Shown: positions 9,535 through 21,560, numbered from the stretch's first letter. The stretch is 64,000 bases of DNA from Sipunculus nudus (GCA_026874595.1 CM049319.1:21439601-21503600), one strand, 5' to 3'. Notes: a model not told the origin generated them from the sequence alone. Numbers and translations: made by a program.

Positions 9535-10990
9535 TTATACAGTACTACAGTTTCAATACCACTACTACTACTACCCACTACTACTACAATAATGATAATC
9601 ATTGCTATTTTTATATGGTAAGATACATTTGAAACATATTTCTGAATACAATAAAAAATGGATACAATATAATATTTACTTGGTCCGGAAAGGATTTATC
9701 CTGAATTTATAAAAAAAAATAAATAAATAGTGTCAGAACCTGAAACTGACAAGGTGATTGGTATGCTAAATGCACATATCATGATAACTCGCTAGATCTG
9801 AGCGAGATCTTTCAGTTTACGTCAGGCATTATCAACTGCACGTGAGGTGTATTTGTTCATTGACTGGTTGAGGTCAGGGAGTGCCGTGGGTGTGGTAAAT
9901 TTTCGCGATTTATACTTTTTCAGTGTTTCACGTGGGTTTCATTTTCGTGTTTTCACCATACAGTAACCTACACGGAGTATATTTATTGATACAGTACATT
10001 GTATTTGATACGCGCGCCACACCTTCAACAATTTGACCTAGATTCATGAGAACATACAACAATTGGGATAATCACCATGTTCAGATTAGGTAAATAATAT
10101 AAAAAGTTAGATATTTTTGCCTCTGCCTAGAGGGTATGCATTCATCCCCGTTCGTATGTGTGTTTGGTCACATATGGGCGCAATACGCGTGTCCAGAGAT
10201 TCATGCTCTCTCAAGTAAGGGGGGTTGAGTAGCTTTGGGATTGTTTCTGAATGTATTAAATAAAAAAAAAACTATTTCAGAAATGGATAAAATAACAAAA
10301 CTGCTGATAATACGATATGATTCACCCACTTCCACGACACTGTGGTACTCCGCCAATAAACTCTCAAATAAAAAAAAATTTATGCAGGTTTTATAGATTA
10401 GAATAATATAGTGAAAACAGTTTTACTTCTTTACTAAAAATTTACTTCAGTCGCGATTACCTGAAAAACACTGAAAAATACCTAAAAAAATCCCCGTCCT
10501 AAGAAAATGGTTTATTATTATTGAAACTACATATTCAGAAAATGGGGGGTTGAATGTGGTATATACCTCGTCATAATTGCCCATGTGTGTGTGGGGGGGG
10601 GGGGAGAGGTCGAAGACCCTTGTTGCGAATGGAAATTGCGACCCTGTGTTCACATCTAAACTCGCGCAGACATGAACAGAACCTCATGAAATTTCCAGGG
10701 CATTTTGTGAATGGTCCTGTCTTGGCTCCGGAACATGATCCGGATTCAGAAACGTCAACAACGAATAATCACACATGTACAGTCGCTTATGCAAGAATGA
10801 ACCCGGGATTATAGGCGGAATAAGTGGATGCACACATGGTTTTGGGAACACCCCCTCCCCCCGCCCCACCAACACACGTGGCGGAGGCTATGCATTCCTT
10901 AGAGTGCAGATTTCTACTTGTTTATAGTATAAAGCTTAAGACAATTGACGCAACAGGCTTGGATACCGCAAATGAGATGTACAAGGATGA
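9535..10990. other. No gene seen; short simple repeats
   Basis: Contains a (CTA)n tract at about 9556-9590 and a run of 12 G at 10593-10604. Open frames around 10450-10870 overlap each other on both strands and show no recognisable protein features. Confidence 0.5.
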
Positions 10991-10996
10991 GTGTGA

Positions 10997-11255
10997 AGCG
11001 AGGAGGGTGTTGGTAGGGGGACCCTCAGGAGCAGATAAAGTGATAAAGGGGAAACAGCAGCGGCACCTAGTGGCAGAGGGTGGGACCTGCAGAGAGAGAA
11101 GGAGGGGAAGGGGGAGTGATGAAGGGAACTTGCTGAACAGATACCAAGTGAAGCGAGGACGGGTGTTGGTAGAGGGACACTCAGGGACAGGAAAAATGAA
11201 AAAGGAGAGACAACAGCGACACCTAGTGGCAGAGGGAGGGACCGGGGAGAGCTAA
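10997..11255. repeat. Two-unit purine-rich tandem repeat, about 155-bp period
   Basis: The units at 10997-11100 and 11152-11253 share GTGAAGCGAGGA, GGTGTTGGTAG, GGGACAC/CCTCAGG and CACCTAGTGGCAGAGG. A forward open frame of 143 codons spans both, but it reflects the purine bias of the repeat. Confidence 0.75.
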
Positions 11256-11825
11256 CTTAATTCAGTCCACCCGTCAGAAGCTGAAAGAAACAGCTGCAGG
11301 GTGACTGATGCTGACAGCGTCATCTATGTTAACCACCCCCCCCCCCCCCAAAAAAAAAAAATAAATAAATAAAAAATGAGAATAAATAAACGACCCCCCG
11401 AGGAGGCCAAGGTTACGTGACGTCACACGGTTCTTTATTTATTTATTTTTTTCTTTTGGGGGTGGGGGTGGGGGAGGGGAGGTATTTATGGATTTATTAA
11501 TTATCTAAGGTTTTTAATGATCGTCAAATGGACGGTCAAAGGGGATGGTTTAGTTAACTTGTTTGGGGGGGGGGGGGGGGGGAGACTGTTTGATTTTTCA
11601 GTGTTGTTCATTCACTTTTTCTTTCATCCTTTTTCTCTCTCGTGAATACAATCTGTATGTACATACATTCTTTTTCATTCACCACACTGCAGTCATTTTA
11701 GGCGTATGGCTGTGCCACGTTTGTCGTATATCAGGGTTCCGTTTATGGGCGGGCCCTACGGCCTCAGCCAACATTTTTTAAAGGCCCATTGAACTGTTGC
11801 CATATATATATATATATATATATAT
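11256..11825. other. Non-coding; poly(C), poly(G) and (AT)n tracts
   Basis: 14 C at 11336-11349 next to an A-rich run, 18 G at 11565-11582, and (AT)n at about 11802-11825 abutting the solo LTR. No gene recognised. Confidence 0.7.
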
Positions 11826-12685
11826 TGTTAAGGAACCTAATATAAACAGATCACGTATGCGTGATGAACATAAATTTTGTAATGGAGGAAAAAAAATCAA
11901 ATTCTGTAACACTAGGCAGCGTGAAAAGTCTAGGAGAATGAATATCAGTGTTTTTTTGTTACCAAATAACCATAATTTATTCTTAAAACAACCCTAACAT
12001 TACAATACACTAAATCAATACAATTACACAGTACAAAAACAGTCAGTAAATTAATATAATCACACAGCCTGATAAACAAAGTGCACAGTACCTGGATACC
12101 ACCACTGTCACAGCGACAAGTCCTTTAAAGCATATCATTCAGATGAACAGTTCACACAAATCCTCTCAGCGTATAACAGTCCAGTTCATTCACAAAGTCA
12201 ATCCGCCTTAATCCCAAAGTGAAGTTCCTGTCAAAATCCCGAAAGCAAACTGAAGACTATATAAAGATCCCTTACAAATCCAGAAGAAAATTTATAATTG
12301 CCGCATTTATCGGAATAGGTCCCAAAAACTGACTTACACGCTTCTGTGTCCGCTGGCATATTCTCTCTCTCTCTCTCGGCTCTAAAACACAGCCCCTATT
12401 TATAGCTTCTCATCTCAAGCCGAGAACTTTCAATTTCTCGAACAATCCAAAGAATCTAACATGATACATAGTACAGGAAACATCTAGAACAACATCGCTG
12501 TGTCTCTATATACCAGGGCCCACACGTGAGCCGGGCCGGCTCGGCCAGGCGAGAAAGCCCCAGACTAGCATGACATCGAGAGTTCAACCAGTACGGATTA
12601 AACTGAGAATGCAACACCCGGCCAGGCGAGGCCGCTACAGCACGAGTTACGCCCGTGTCACACAATAAAAAATACATCTGTAACA
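11826..12685 (-). mobile_element. Probable solo LTR, 860 bp
   Basis: On the minus strand it starts TGTTACAGATG and ends CCTTAACA, giving TGTTA...TAACA ends as in Ty3-type LTRs. Inside, in the right order for U3-R-U5, are a TATA box (CTATAAATAGGGGC, about 12396-12409 on the plus strand) and a poly(A) signal (AATAAA in AGAATAAATTATGG, about 11976-11981). There is no adjacent pol, primer site or polypurine tract, so this is a solo LTR or very short relic. A clean target duplication is not visible because both flanks are microsatellites ((AT)n and (TG)n). The minus-strand open frame at 12456-12686 is not called as a gene. Confidence 0.6.
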
Positions 12686-14539
12686 ATAAATGTGTGTGTG
12701 TGTGTGTGTAAGTGTGTGACTTGTAAATTACTTTTGGCTTACCTTAAGCCATTGCCAACGTATGCCTTGCACCAAGAGCATCTCTGCAAACTGACTTCTT
12801 TTAGATAGGTGGTCCAAAAAAACCCAGCACTACTCAATCTTGTCTATGGACATCCAAAAATTTTCATTAAAATAATCCCTGGATCTAATGTAGTTTGCCC
12901 CTCGCTGAATCATTTTTTTTTTTTTTTTTCTTCTTTAATCATGGAACCGGAATCTGTGCTTTCACCTCTAGCTGCAGATTGAACCATAACCCGACATATC
13001 TACGAAGACATGTCTAATCGGACCTTGGGAAAAACTCCGCTGTCGAGTGACATCTGACTTTGTTTTGCCGCGCGAAATTGTCTATACCCGCATGCGACGA
13101 CCCGTTTGGAAAGGGGCTTTCTGTATGCTGGTCCCTGTGGGCGTCTCGCGCGGTTGATAATCCGTACGTATACGGAACGGCATGCACCCTGAACCATCCT
13201 CATCCTAAACAAAAAAAAAAAGTCCACAAATCAGCGACAAATGGTGCCACGTTTTAGTGTGCGCTTTCTCGTCCGAGACAAGTTGCTGAAGTGATATTCA
13301 CTCTGAACATTTGGAAATTCTCTTCAGCTTGTGTTCATGATTACTGAGATGATATTAAAAAATAATTATAACATAGACATATTGTGGCCCCATAATTTAT
13401 GGCGAAAAAATCTGATGTGACATACTTATGTGGGGTATTAAATATAATGTTAAAAAGCTATTTGGAACTTGGACTGGTATATTCATATTTTATTATAATA
13501 TGTATTTGAAGTTTAATTCCCTTATTTTATCCACTACACGCATTCATGCACACCCCCGCAAAATCTCATGTGCAAGAGTCATAAATAAACACAGTCAGTT
13601 TTAAAGTTTAGAATTATCCTAGAAAATAAGAAATACAACAACAAGCTGGAAAAGGGCGGTTAAACCCCAACATTCCAATCCTATAATTCCTATATTTTTT
13701 ATATAATCTATAATCATATATGATATAATTATATAATTTCTTATTAAATATACAGCTGTTTGTATAATATTCTTATTTGGTTAAATTCCCCTGCAGCTTT
13801 CAATGAATATTTCTATAAATTTGTTTTTATTATTCGATATTTAACTAAATGGTTTCGTCCAGTATTTGTTGATGACATTTCCCAAAGAATAAATAACAAT
13901 CCATATTATTTGTCTTGCTAAGGTTGTCTGTCTTACTTGTTTCATCCATGGTAATCATATCTGCCAATTTTAACTTTCCCTAATGATCACAGCCAACTTC
14001 CATAAAAGCACTAAAATATAAACATATTTGGCAACCTAACCACCCAAGCTAATTAATTACATGTACATTAGAATTATTCGGACTATTGGTAAACTGTGTG
14101 GGCCTCAGTTGATGTCATGGGCCATACCCTGGGGGCTAAAGCCATGCACCGCTGGTCCACACGAAGGGGACCCGCGTATTTATCTTCTACATTTATTTAG
14201 TCATTTATCAAATAAACCGCTTTGTAACTATGCTAATAAAAATGAGTCAATGTATCAGTAATAATTGATCACAGTTGGTAATCTTATACCTACATGTTAT
14301 ATTTTTTTGTGAATTTTAACAATTAAATAACAAGAAAATACCCCTCAATTGACAGTAGCGAGACTGCACTCGGGCAGTTCGGACAGTCGTAACAAATCTT
14401 CAGAAATGAATCCAGCAGAAGTGCACAAGAATGCAGTAGTAAGCATACAGTTTTTCAAAATTTTCCACACCGTGGGAGGGGGGCACCCTCTCCCACACCC
14501 TCCCCTGTCCGGGATTTCCCCCTCGAATCCGCTTACTGA
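12686..14539. other. Unexplained AT-rich stretch
   Basis: (TG)n at about 12691-12710 and a poly(T) run near 12914. The overlapping opposite-strand frames at 13000-13257 are shadows of each other. No gene or repeat family recognised. Confidence 0.5.
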
Positions 14540-14678
14540 CCCCCCCCCCCCCCCCCCCCCGCCAATAGGGTCATGCTATGGGTATGGCCCTTTATATATA
14601 TATGTATGTATGTATTTGTACATACTGGTCTACGATTGCTCCCCCCCCCCCCCCCCATGAAAATTTGGTTTCGCCGCG

Positions 14679-14730
<52 letters not shown>
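14540..14730. repeat. Poly(C) tracts and (AT)n microsatellite flanking the Penelope-like element
   Basis: 21 C at 14540-14560, 16 C at 14641-14656, and (AT)n at about 14682-14728. The (AT)n tract is the left neighbour of the inverted-repeat element; a matching tract is on its right side at 16651-16709. Confidence 0.9.
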
Positions 14731-14759
14731 CTGAATTCTCCGGGTGCTGGCTTAAGACA

Positions 14760-16647
14760 GTCAATGAACACAAAAAGAAGAGAGACATCAACGCCAACAT
14801 TTCAAACAATCATATTATTTGGATAACATGTACAGATTGTTGCTAAATTTTCAGCTACCCGTGTAGCCTTCGTCAGAGCGAGTGACTAACTGTAAACAAA
14901 GCTGATAGTGTGACCCTTCGCTAGGTCAACGGGGCTGGCTTGCCAGCTAAACTCATTAATCAATCTGATGTCTTGTCAGGACTGGCCTGTGTATGTCCAC
15001 ATGAAAACAGGGCTGCTGGGGTGTCAAAAACAGGGAGGGGTTAGTCTCGAGGGGAAAAGTATGTGCTGAGTGCCAGGTATTTACAGAGAAAAGCCAAGTC
15101 TTTGTTTAATCCTTTTATGTGCGTACGTAGTGTATGAATGTGCCTTTGTTCTGATGTGAATCTGTCTTTGCTGGAGGGAAAGTTGCCTTTAAGGATGGTG
15201 CATGTTAAATCTCGAAGAGAATGGTCGGATTTGTTGAAAATCCTTTAGCGTATATGCGTTACATTGATGACATATTTATTGTATGGCAACACGGTCCAGA
15301 ATCTCTAGAACATTTTTTGCACAAGCGAATAATGTCAACCCTCATATCAAATTCACAATCGACTCCTCACCCACACAAATCCCATTCCTTGATGTGTCAG
15401 TTGCCATCACTGAAGGACATTTGACTACCAGCATTTATCATAAACCAACTGACCGTCACAGCTATCTCCATTACAGTAGCTTCCACCCACAACATCTCAA
15501 ACGAGGGATTGTATTTGCACAGATGCTGCGCTACAGACGCATATGCTCAAATGATTCAGATTTTAAATGCAAAGCACTTGAATTAGCCAAACATTTCCTC
15601 ATTAAAGGGTACCCTTTCAAGTTAATCCTACAAAATTTTGAAAAAGTTTGTAATATTAAACGAAACAGCCTCCTCAGGTACAAAGAAAAAGACACAAATT
15701 CACGCATCCCCATGATCCAGGAATTTCACCCGGCCATCATCTCTATCAACAAAAATATACAAAAATGCTGGAATAACTTTAATTCAAATCCCGCTACAAA
15801 TTCTCTTTTCTCCACGCCTCCCGTTGCCGCTTACAGACAACCTCCCAACCTCAAACGCATGCTTGTCCACTCGAAACTACACAAACAAAACAGCCCGTCA
15901 GGGAATGTCAAATGCGGTGACTGCCGCTGTGAGATTTGCGATATTTTAAACACCAAACCCACATTTCAGTCCCCAGGATCTAACATAACCCTCAGGCCAG
16001 GCCCCTTTTCTTGCAATTCCTCAAATGTCATTTACTTCATTACTTGTAAAAAATGCCCCAATGGGGAGGGAAATTATATAGGAGAAACCGGCACCAAATT
16101 CAGGCTCAGAATGAACAACCACAAAAAAAACCATCCGCGACAACACTCCCGGATTCCCCGTGGCCGCACATTTCAACAAATCCGACCATTCTCTTCGAGA
16201 TTTAACATGCACCATCCTTAAAGGCAACTTTCCCTCCAGCAAAGACAGATTCACATCAGAACAAAGGCACATTCATACACTACGTACGCACATAAAAGGA
16301 TTAAACAAAGACTTGGCTTTTCTCTGTAAATACCCGGCACTCAGCACATACTTTTCCCCTCGAGACTAACCCCTCCCTGTTTTTGACACCCCAGCAGCCC
16401 TGTTTTCATGTGGACATACACAGGCCAGTCCTGACAAGACATCAGATTGATTAATGAGTTTAGCTGGCAAGCCAGCCCCGTTGACCTAGCGAAGGGTCAC
16501 ACTATCAGCTTTGTTTACAGTTAGTCACTCGCTCTGACGAAGGCTACAGGGGTAGCTGAAAATTTAGCAACAATCTGTACATGTTATCCAAATAATATGA
16601 TTGTTTGAAATGTTGGCGTTGATGTCTCTCTTCTTTTTGTGTTCATT

Positions 16648-16650
<3 letters not shown>
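14760..16650 (+). mobile_element. Penelope-like element with 480-bp inverted arms, 5'-truncated
   Basis: The interior encodes the end of a Penelope-type reverse transcriptase followed by a GIY-YIG endonuclease. The arms 14760-15239 and 16171-16650 are inverted copies of equal length with essentially one mismatch noticed (near 14865). The right arm contains the last codons and the 3' end of the element; the left arm is an inverted copy of that 3' end joined to an internal RT position. Both sides are (AT)n. The fold-back structure, truncated RT and EN are characteristic of PLEs, which often carry partly inverted terminal repeats. Confidence 0.9.
15241..16369 (+). pseudogene. Penelope-type RT (C-terminal part) plus GIY-YIG endonuclease, two frameshifts
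   Basis: Begins at the RT palm motif YMRYIDDIFIVW, so all upstream RT motifs are missing. It continues through IPFLDVSVAITEG and IYHKPTDRHSYLHY (RT end), a Cys-rich linker (CGDCRCEICDIL, probable zinc-binding), and the GIY-YIG domain with NVIYFITCKKC and NYIGETG, finishing at YFSPRD and TAG at 16367-16369. Two one-base frame changes are visible: in a six-T run near 15311 and in an eight-A run near 16122. Both are homopolymer slips, so sequencing error cannot be excluded, but the missing 5' half means it is not autonomous. Confidence 0.9.

Positions 16651-16709
<59 letters not shown>
16651..16709. repeat. (AT)n microsatellite
   Basis: Uninterrupted TA repeat directly abutting the right arm of the Penelope-like element. 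Confidence 0.97.
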
Positions 16710-16712
<3 letters not shown>

Positions 16713-16739
16713 CCTGTATTGCATCTGCTATTTGATAAT

Positions 16740-16910
16740 GCTCTGTCAGTATAATGTCAATATCATTAGTAAAAACTGAAATTGTCTGATGTTGAATCTA
16801 AAGATTTTATCTGATGATGCCTTGTGTCTTTGCTTCACTTACCAAATTACTGTTCATGGGATTAAAACTAAAATTATGACGTGTTTCTGTGTTGGTGATA
16901 CTGAAAAAGG
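16740..16910 (-). pseudogene. Degenerate third copy of the gene A/B last exon
   Basis: Minus-strand reading gives NTETRHNFSFNPMNSNLVSE, resembling gene A NTESTPSNNFSFYSFNNDLI. After a frame change it gives SLDSTSDNFSF, resembling SLDSFSDSFSSF. At DNA level the match to 7190-7345 is visible along about 150 bp (for example AACTGAAATTGTCTGATGTT, GAATCTAAAG, AAAACTAAAATTAT). The Lys-rich part is absent and a CTTTTTCAG acceptor-like string precedes the match directly. The 3' end (the CCFFD part) is missing where the (AT)n tract and Penelope-like element begin. Confidence 0.55.
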
Positions 16911-17088
16911 ATGAAGAATTATCCAGAAATCATACATGCCATGGTTTGATGGTATTTTATATTGAAAAAGAGCAATTTAAGTAAACCCAAGCATTATGAC
17001 ATAATGTATTAATGGTGAAACAGCAAATAGCACTTCAAGTGATGAAAAAAGTTTATAAGGAAAATGACAAAGTATTGAAAAGATACAG

Positions 17089-17245
17089 TTAACACCAACC
17101 AGTTACATAACTTAGGGTCCAGTCTCTGTTCTGGGTGCAGTCCTTGACATACACGTTTATGTTTTCTGTCATTCTGGATGGTGAATAGATCATTAGATCT
17201 ATATCCGCATTTTCCGGATCAGACGCACACTGCCTCTCATTTTCC
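17089..17245 (-). CDS. Possible terminal exon of an unknown gene, 51 codons
   Basis: Minus strand: acceptor TTTTGCAG at 17253-17246, then a phase-1 open frame beginning ENERQCASDPENADIDLMIY and ending SYVTGWC before TAA at 17091-17089. It has three Cys and balanced, coding-like composition unlike its AT-rich surroundings. No upstream exon can be identified; the next sequence is repeat R1. I do not recognise the protein. It may be the last exon of a decayed gene or chance. Confidence 0.22.
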
Positions 17246-17439
17246 CTGCAAAAGTGAACATACGTCATAAATATTACTTATAATATGTCTTATTTTTTTG
17301 CGTGTCCTTGTAATTTCATAATTCATTAGATGCCCCAGAACACACACAGAGATATAAAGTGTAATAGGAAGTTTTTTTAAAGTATATTTATAATAATAAT
17401 AATATCATAATGACAAGAGAGCCCAGTGACAGATAAAAA

Positions 17440-17935
17440 CTGACTGTTGGCACATGCTAGCTACTAGCACTTTCTGACATTTTCTTTGTATTTCCATGCG
17501 TTGTTCAAAAATGTTTTGGCCTTTTGACACGCGGCTTGAAACGTACATCGCTAGAATTTCATAAATTATTAAAACATGCCCTAACTTTGAAATGTACAAG
17601 CCAGGAAATAGACAACACACAGCTGGCGCTCCAGTGCAGCTTGAAATTGACATTCTGTGATATGCCTGCGTTCAAAACAAATTTATATGTGACCCTAGAA
17701 TGGATCAGATGGTATTACATAAATTATTTCTTGTTTTTCGTGATAATGATTCTTATACGGAACCATCCTAAATTAAATCAAATATCCAACTTTTTCATAA
17801 ATTAATGTGCTTTAGCATTACTGTGACCATTTCGTCATATTAAAAAAAATGGATACAGATCTACTATGATTAAAAATAGTACTTCAAGTACAGCCAAAAA
17901 CTCAGAGCTAACATAAAAACTGGATGAAATACCTG
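17440..17935. repeat. Interspersed repeat R1, copy 2
   Basis: Matches 5600-5790 and, over a longer range, 37645-38020: TTTGAAATGTACAAGCC, GACAACACACAGCTGGCGC, GTGACCCTAGAATGGATCAG, CTTATACGGAACCATCCTAA, and the end CAGAGCTAACATAA. Non-coding. Confidence 0.75.
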
Positions 17936-18276
17936 CGGCGCCGATATCGGAGGGTAATACGCATGATACATCATATTGCACCACAATATCTGCACTTAAT
18001 ATCCATATGTAAAATTTCTTTCAAGTAATCAAATTTTTTAGACTTTTTCATGACCTTAAAACATTCACGGCCTTTTTAACTTGGGATTTGATATATCACG
18101 AAGCTCCTGCATAATAATGTTCAAAGACCGAATAATAATAAAATAGTAGATAATAAAATATATTAAATATATTAAATATAACAAATATATAAAATAAGTT
18201 TTATTATATCTGCTGTAAAAGTAACCCTTTTGTTAACTTTTATGAAATGGTATGAGTGTGTGTGTGGGGGGTGCGC

Positions 18277-18306
18277 GGGGGGGGGGGGGGGGGGGTGAGG
18301 GGGGGT
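18277..18306. repeat. Poly(G) tract, 19 bases, in a G-rich patch
   Basis: Run of G at 18277-18295 followed by TGAGGGGGGG. Confidence 0.9.
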
Positions 18307-18489
18307 GTGAGGACACTGCATTTCCTGCCTTTCTTTCAATGTTTGGCAATTCACAGGGAAAATATTGAAGAAAGGCTATAGCTATCTACAAATCATTATT
18401 TCGTGACCTTTTAAATGACTCTTGCAGTTTTGGTTTATTTTTCTAAAATTATGACTTTACAGTATTGACATTTTAAATCTCAACTGAAT

Positions 18490-19045
18490 TTTATGAATTT
18501 TTGAGGTCGTGGGAACGAACAGTTAAATCGAATGGCACTTGGAAGAGCGCATATCACCGCCGAGGCAGAACAATATCCCAATAGATCCTCCGCTTAATAA
18601 ACACCAACGTTTAATGGGATCTACCCAAGTCTATACCCCACCCCACAACAGCTAAATATACACCAACGTTTAATGGGATCTTCCCGATCTGTATCCCACC
18701 CCACCACAGCGTAAATGATCCACCCCTAAATAAACACCAACGTTTAATGGGATCTTCCCAATCTGTATCCCATCCCACCACAGCGTAATTAGCGTAAAGC
18801 AAAATACAGTAAAATAGAACAAACAGGCACGGGCGACAACAGGACCTCCTCGTCATATTGAAAGATACTATAAAGGGAGAGGACATTTTTATGTATCTGT
18901 TGTACTGGCTGTACATAACCAACTATATCAATATTTCAGATTAACCAGATAGATGTATTTATCATAACATTATGTATACAATATTACTTTGGAATTCCGT
19001 GTGTTTTGCACAATCTGACGCTTTAAAGAATCCTTTGAAAAATAA
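18490..19045. repeat. Interspersed repeat R2, copy 2, with internal tandem units
   Basis: Three tandem units of roughly 65-75 bp, each containing CACCAACGTTTAATGGGATC and a CCCACCCCAC string, lie between about 18590 and 18790. Flanks match 6350-6830 on both sides (GGCACTTGGAAGAG; CCAGATAGATGTATTTA). The minus-strand frame through the units is a repeat shadow. Confidence 0.75.
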
Positions 19046-21399
19046 CAAGGGACCCATTGGTCACGACGCTCAGCTGTTATGAGTTGATAGTGTTTAACTC
19101 AATGTTATGTAAGATTTTGATAATATCCTTGGAGACAGGGAAGAGGATTGATGTCATTTATATCATTTACAATTGGAAATGGTGTGCTTTTTCACATAGG
19201 TTTTGACTTTTCCATAACTTTTATCTACATTGCAGTAAAATTTAAAGGAAAAAACTGTCAATTATCAGTCATGTTAATTATGCTTTTTACAAATGAGTTA
19301 ACTGTTATTTAATAATTACAGGTTATTCCTCACCAAGACTATTAATTAAAAATTAATAACAAATATTGTGTCAAATATAATTCAAAATAAAAATAAAAAG
19401 TGTTTTCTAATAGATGTTTTTAAGAATATAATTGATATAAATGATTATTAAAATAATATTATAGAATATATTCATGACTGCATTCATGAATAAATTTTGA
19501 AATAATCGAATGTATCCCAGTATAACATAAAACAGTTTGTGCATGGATGGAAGTGATGAGAGAGAAGTCTTTGAAGTGACCTTACAAATACGCAATATTT
19601 AATGAAGAAAAATTGCTTAAAAATCGTATTTTTACCCAAAATACATTTAATTTGACATTTAGCATCTAATGTCATAATACCATTAGTTTTGCTTACTTAA
19701 GTAACGTGTTAGGAACTGTTATTGATGAAATGTGGGTTTTAATGTCATTTATGTCAAAATCTTAAAATTTTTAAAGTTGCTACTCCGGGTATCAGAAAAA
19801 CTTAATATATTCATTTTTCCCATGGGTTGATTTTGATAGATTTTTAGTATGTCTAACTAAATACCTTACGACAATGCATTGTGCAAACAGAAATTCTGTT
19901 GCAATTATATTGACATTTTTCACTCATTCTGCTGGTCTAAGTTGCTTCAACCTGAAGTTACTCAAAAACAACTTTTTATATAAAAAAAGTCAAATATTTA
20001 ATTCATTATCATGAGAAATACGTGTTGTGGTTGCTGGTGATGAAAGATGAAATGACTACTTCTACTTTCCAAAGTACGCTCATATATACACTCAAATAAG
20101 TATCCCGTAAAGTTTCAGTTCTTACATAAAATATATGTCAACAACATAATGTAACATAATCCTAACATCCCTGTATATATAGTGTTGCTCAATATGACTC
20201 CTATAAGATAAAAGCTATTACACATATAATATTTCCATCCCCATATTATATTAAAACTTTAAACATCTCTCTCTCTCTCTCTCTATCCCTCAGAAACATT
20301 TAAAGTCTTCTCCCAAAATTCCTTATATCCTTTGGGCGACATCTTGCATATAACAAAATTATCTACATTCTTGACATGATTCCCTTAAGGTTCCTCGCTT
20401 ACGGTTCCACAAATAAAAGATCCAGTTACGAGAGTACCAGAAATTCCTTGCGAAACATATATGCTAATAACAAATATATATTTGAAGGTCAACCTATTAG
20501 AGATTGGGGGGTTAAATCATGGTGGTAAATCATGCCATGCACATGAGGGGTATATTTTTATGCTTTTTAGTGCCATGTAAGGAAATTTAAATACATACAA
20601 AACTAAACAAATACAAATACAAATAATGCACGTTTGTTGTTCATTGAATGCATGTTCCCCTTCTGTACAGTAGTGTCCATAGTATAAGTTTCGCACTGAA
20701 CAGTCCGGATTGGTTTGGACAGATCTTTGTGCACCGGTTTTATTGTCCCATACACTGGTATGATTGCCCATAGAGCACAGTTTACTTTTGTAATGATAGT
20801 TGTAGCTTTTTTTCTGCCCAAGTGTGTATAACTCGCATACAGCCTATATTGTGTCAGCAGTGAGTTTTACTTTCAGGTTGGAGTTGACCGGCCAAAGTTG
20901 GACAATTACCAAGTTGGTCCGTCTGGTAGTAACGGCCTTGTTTATTTGTGTGTTGGTTCATCATCAGAGTCCTTCATACATAGTCCTTATGGCCTATAAA
21001 TAAATAGAAAAGTATTTGTTATAAGCTTGAACAAATTAAGAAAGTTATGTTGAATATAGCGATAAGTATGTCCGGCCAGTGAAATGATTAACGTCTGACG
21101 CGTCTCATAAAATTAATTTTTCAAATATAACAAATTATAAATAGCTTGTAGGTCCAGTGACAGAGACACATTGGCTGTGGTCACTACAGCACTTCCAATC
21201 CAAGTATTGTTTAATTTCTAATGTAAATGAAAGGATAAGGCCAAGGTTGATTTCACAAGCACCGCTCACGTCAATTTTGATCCCCCCCCCCCCAATAACA
21301 AATGTTTTAATAGAAATTTATTATCGAAACTTTATAATAAAAGGTCAACATATATCAGCCCTCCTGCACCGCCAGTTTCTGAACAAAAGAGTCTGAAGA
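19046..21399. other. Unexplained AT-rich stretch
   Basis: No gene recognised. A (CT)n tract at about 20266-20285 and 12 C at 21282-21293. Open frames are short and low in complexity. Confidence 0.5.
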
Positions 21400-21560
21400 G
21401 ACACCATCCACTTTTAAAACTGTTGTTGTCACATCTGGCTTGAAATGTACATCGTCTGAAACTGACATATTAAACATTTTGCTCTTTCGAAATATACAAG
21501 GCTTCAAACTGACAAAATACACAGTGGTGCTCCTAAACAGCTTGAACTCTTCCAACCGTA
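21400..21560. repeat. Repeat R1, partial diverged copy 3
   Basis: Contains GGCTTGAAATGTACATCGTC, AAATATACAAGGCTTC and GACAAAATACACAGTGGTGC, aligning with the core of R1 copies 1 and 2. Confidence 0.6.

Noticed and set aside
12456-12686. Minus-strand frame of 76 codons
   Set aside because: It lies fully inside the U3-like part of the solo LTR and is in no known protein family.
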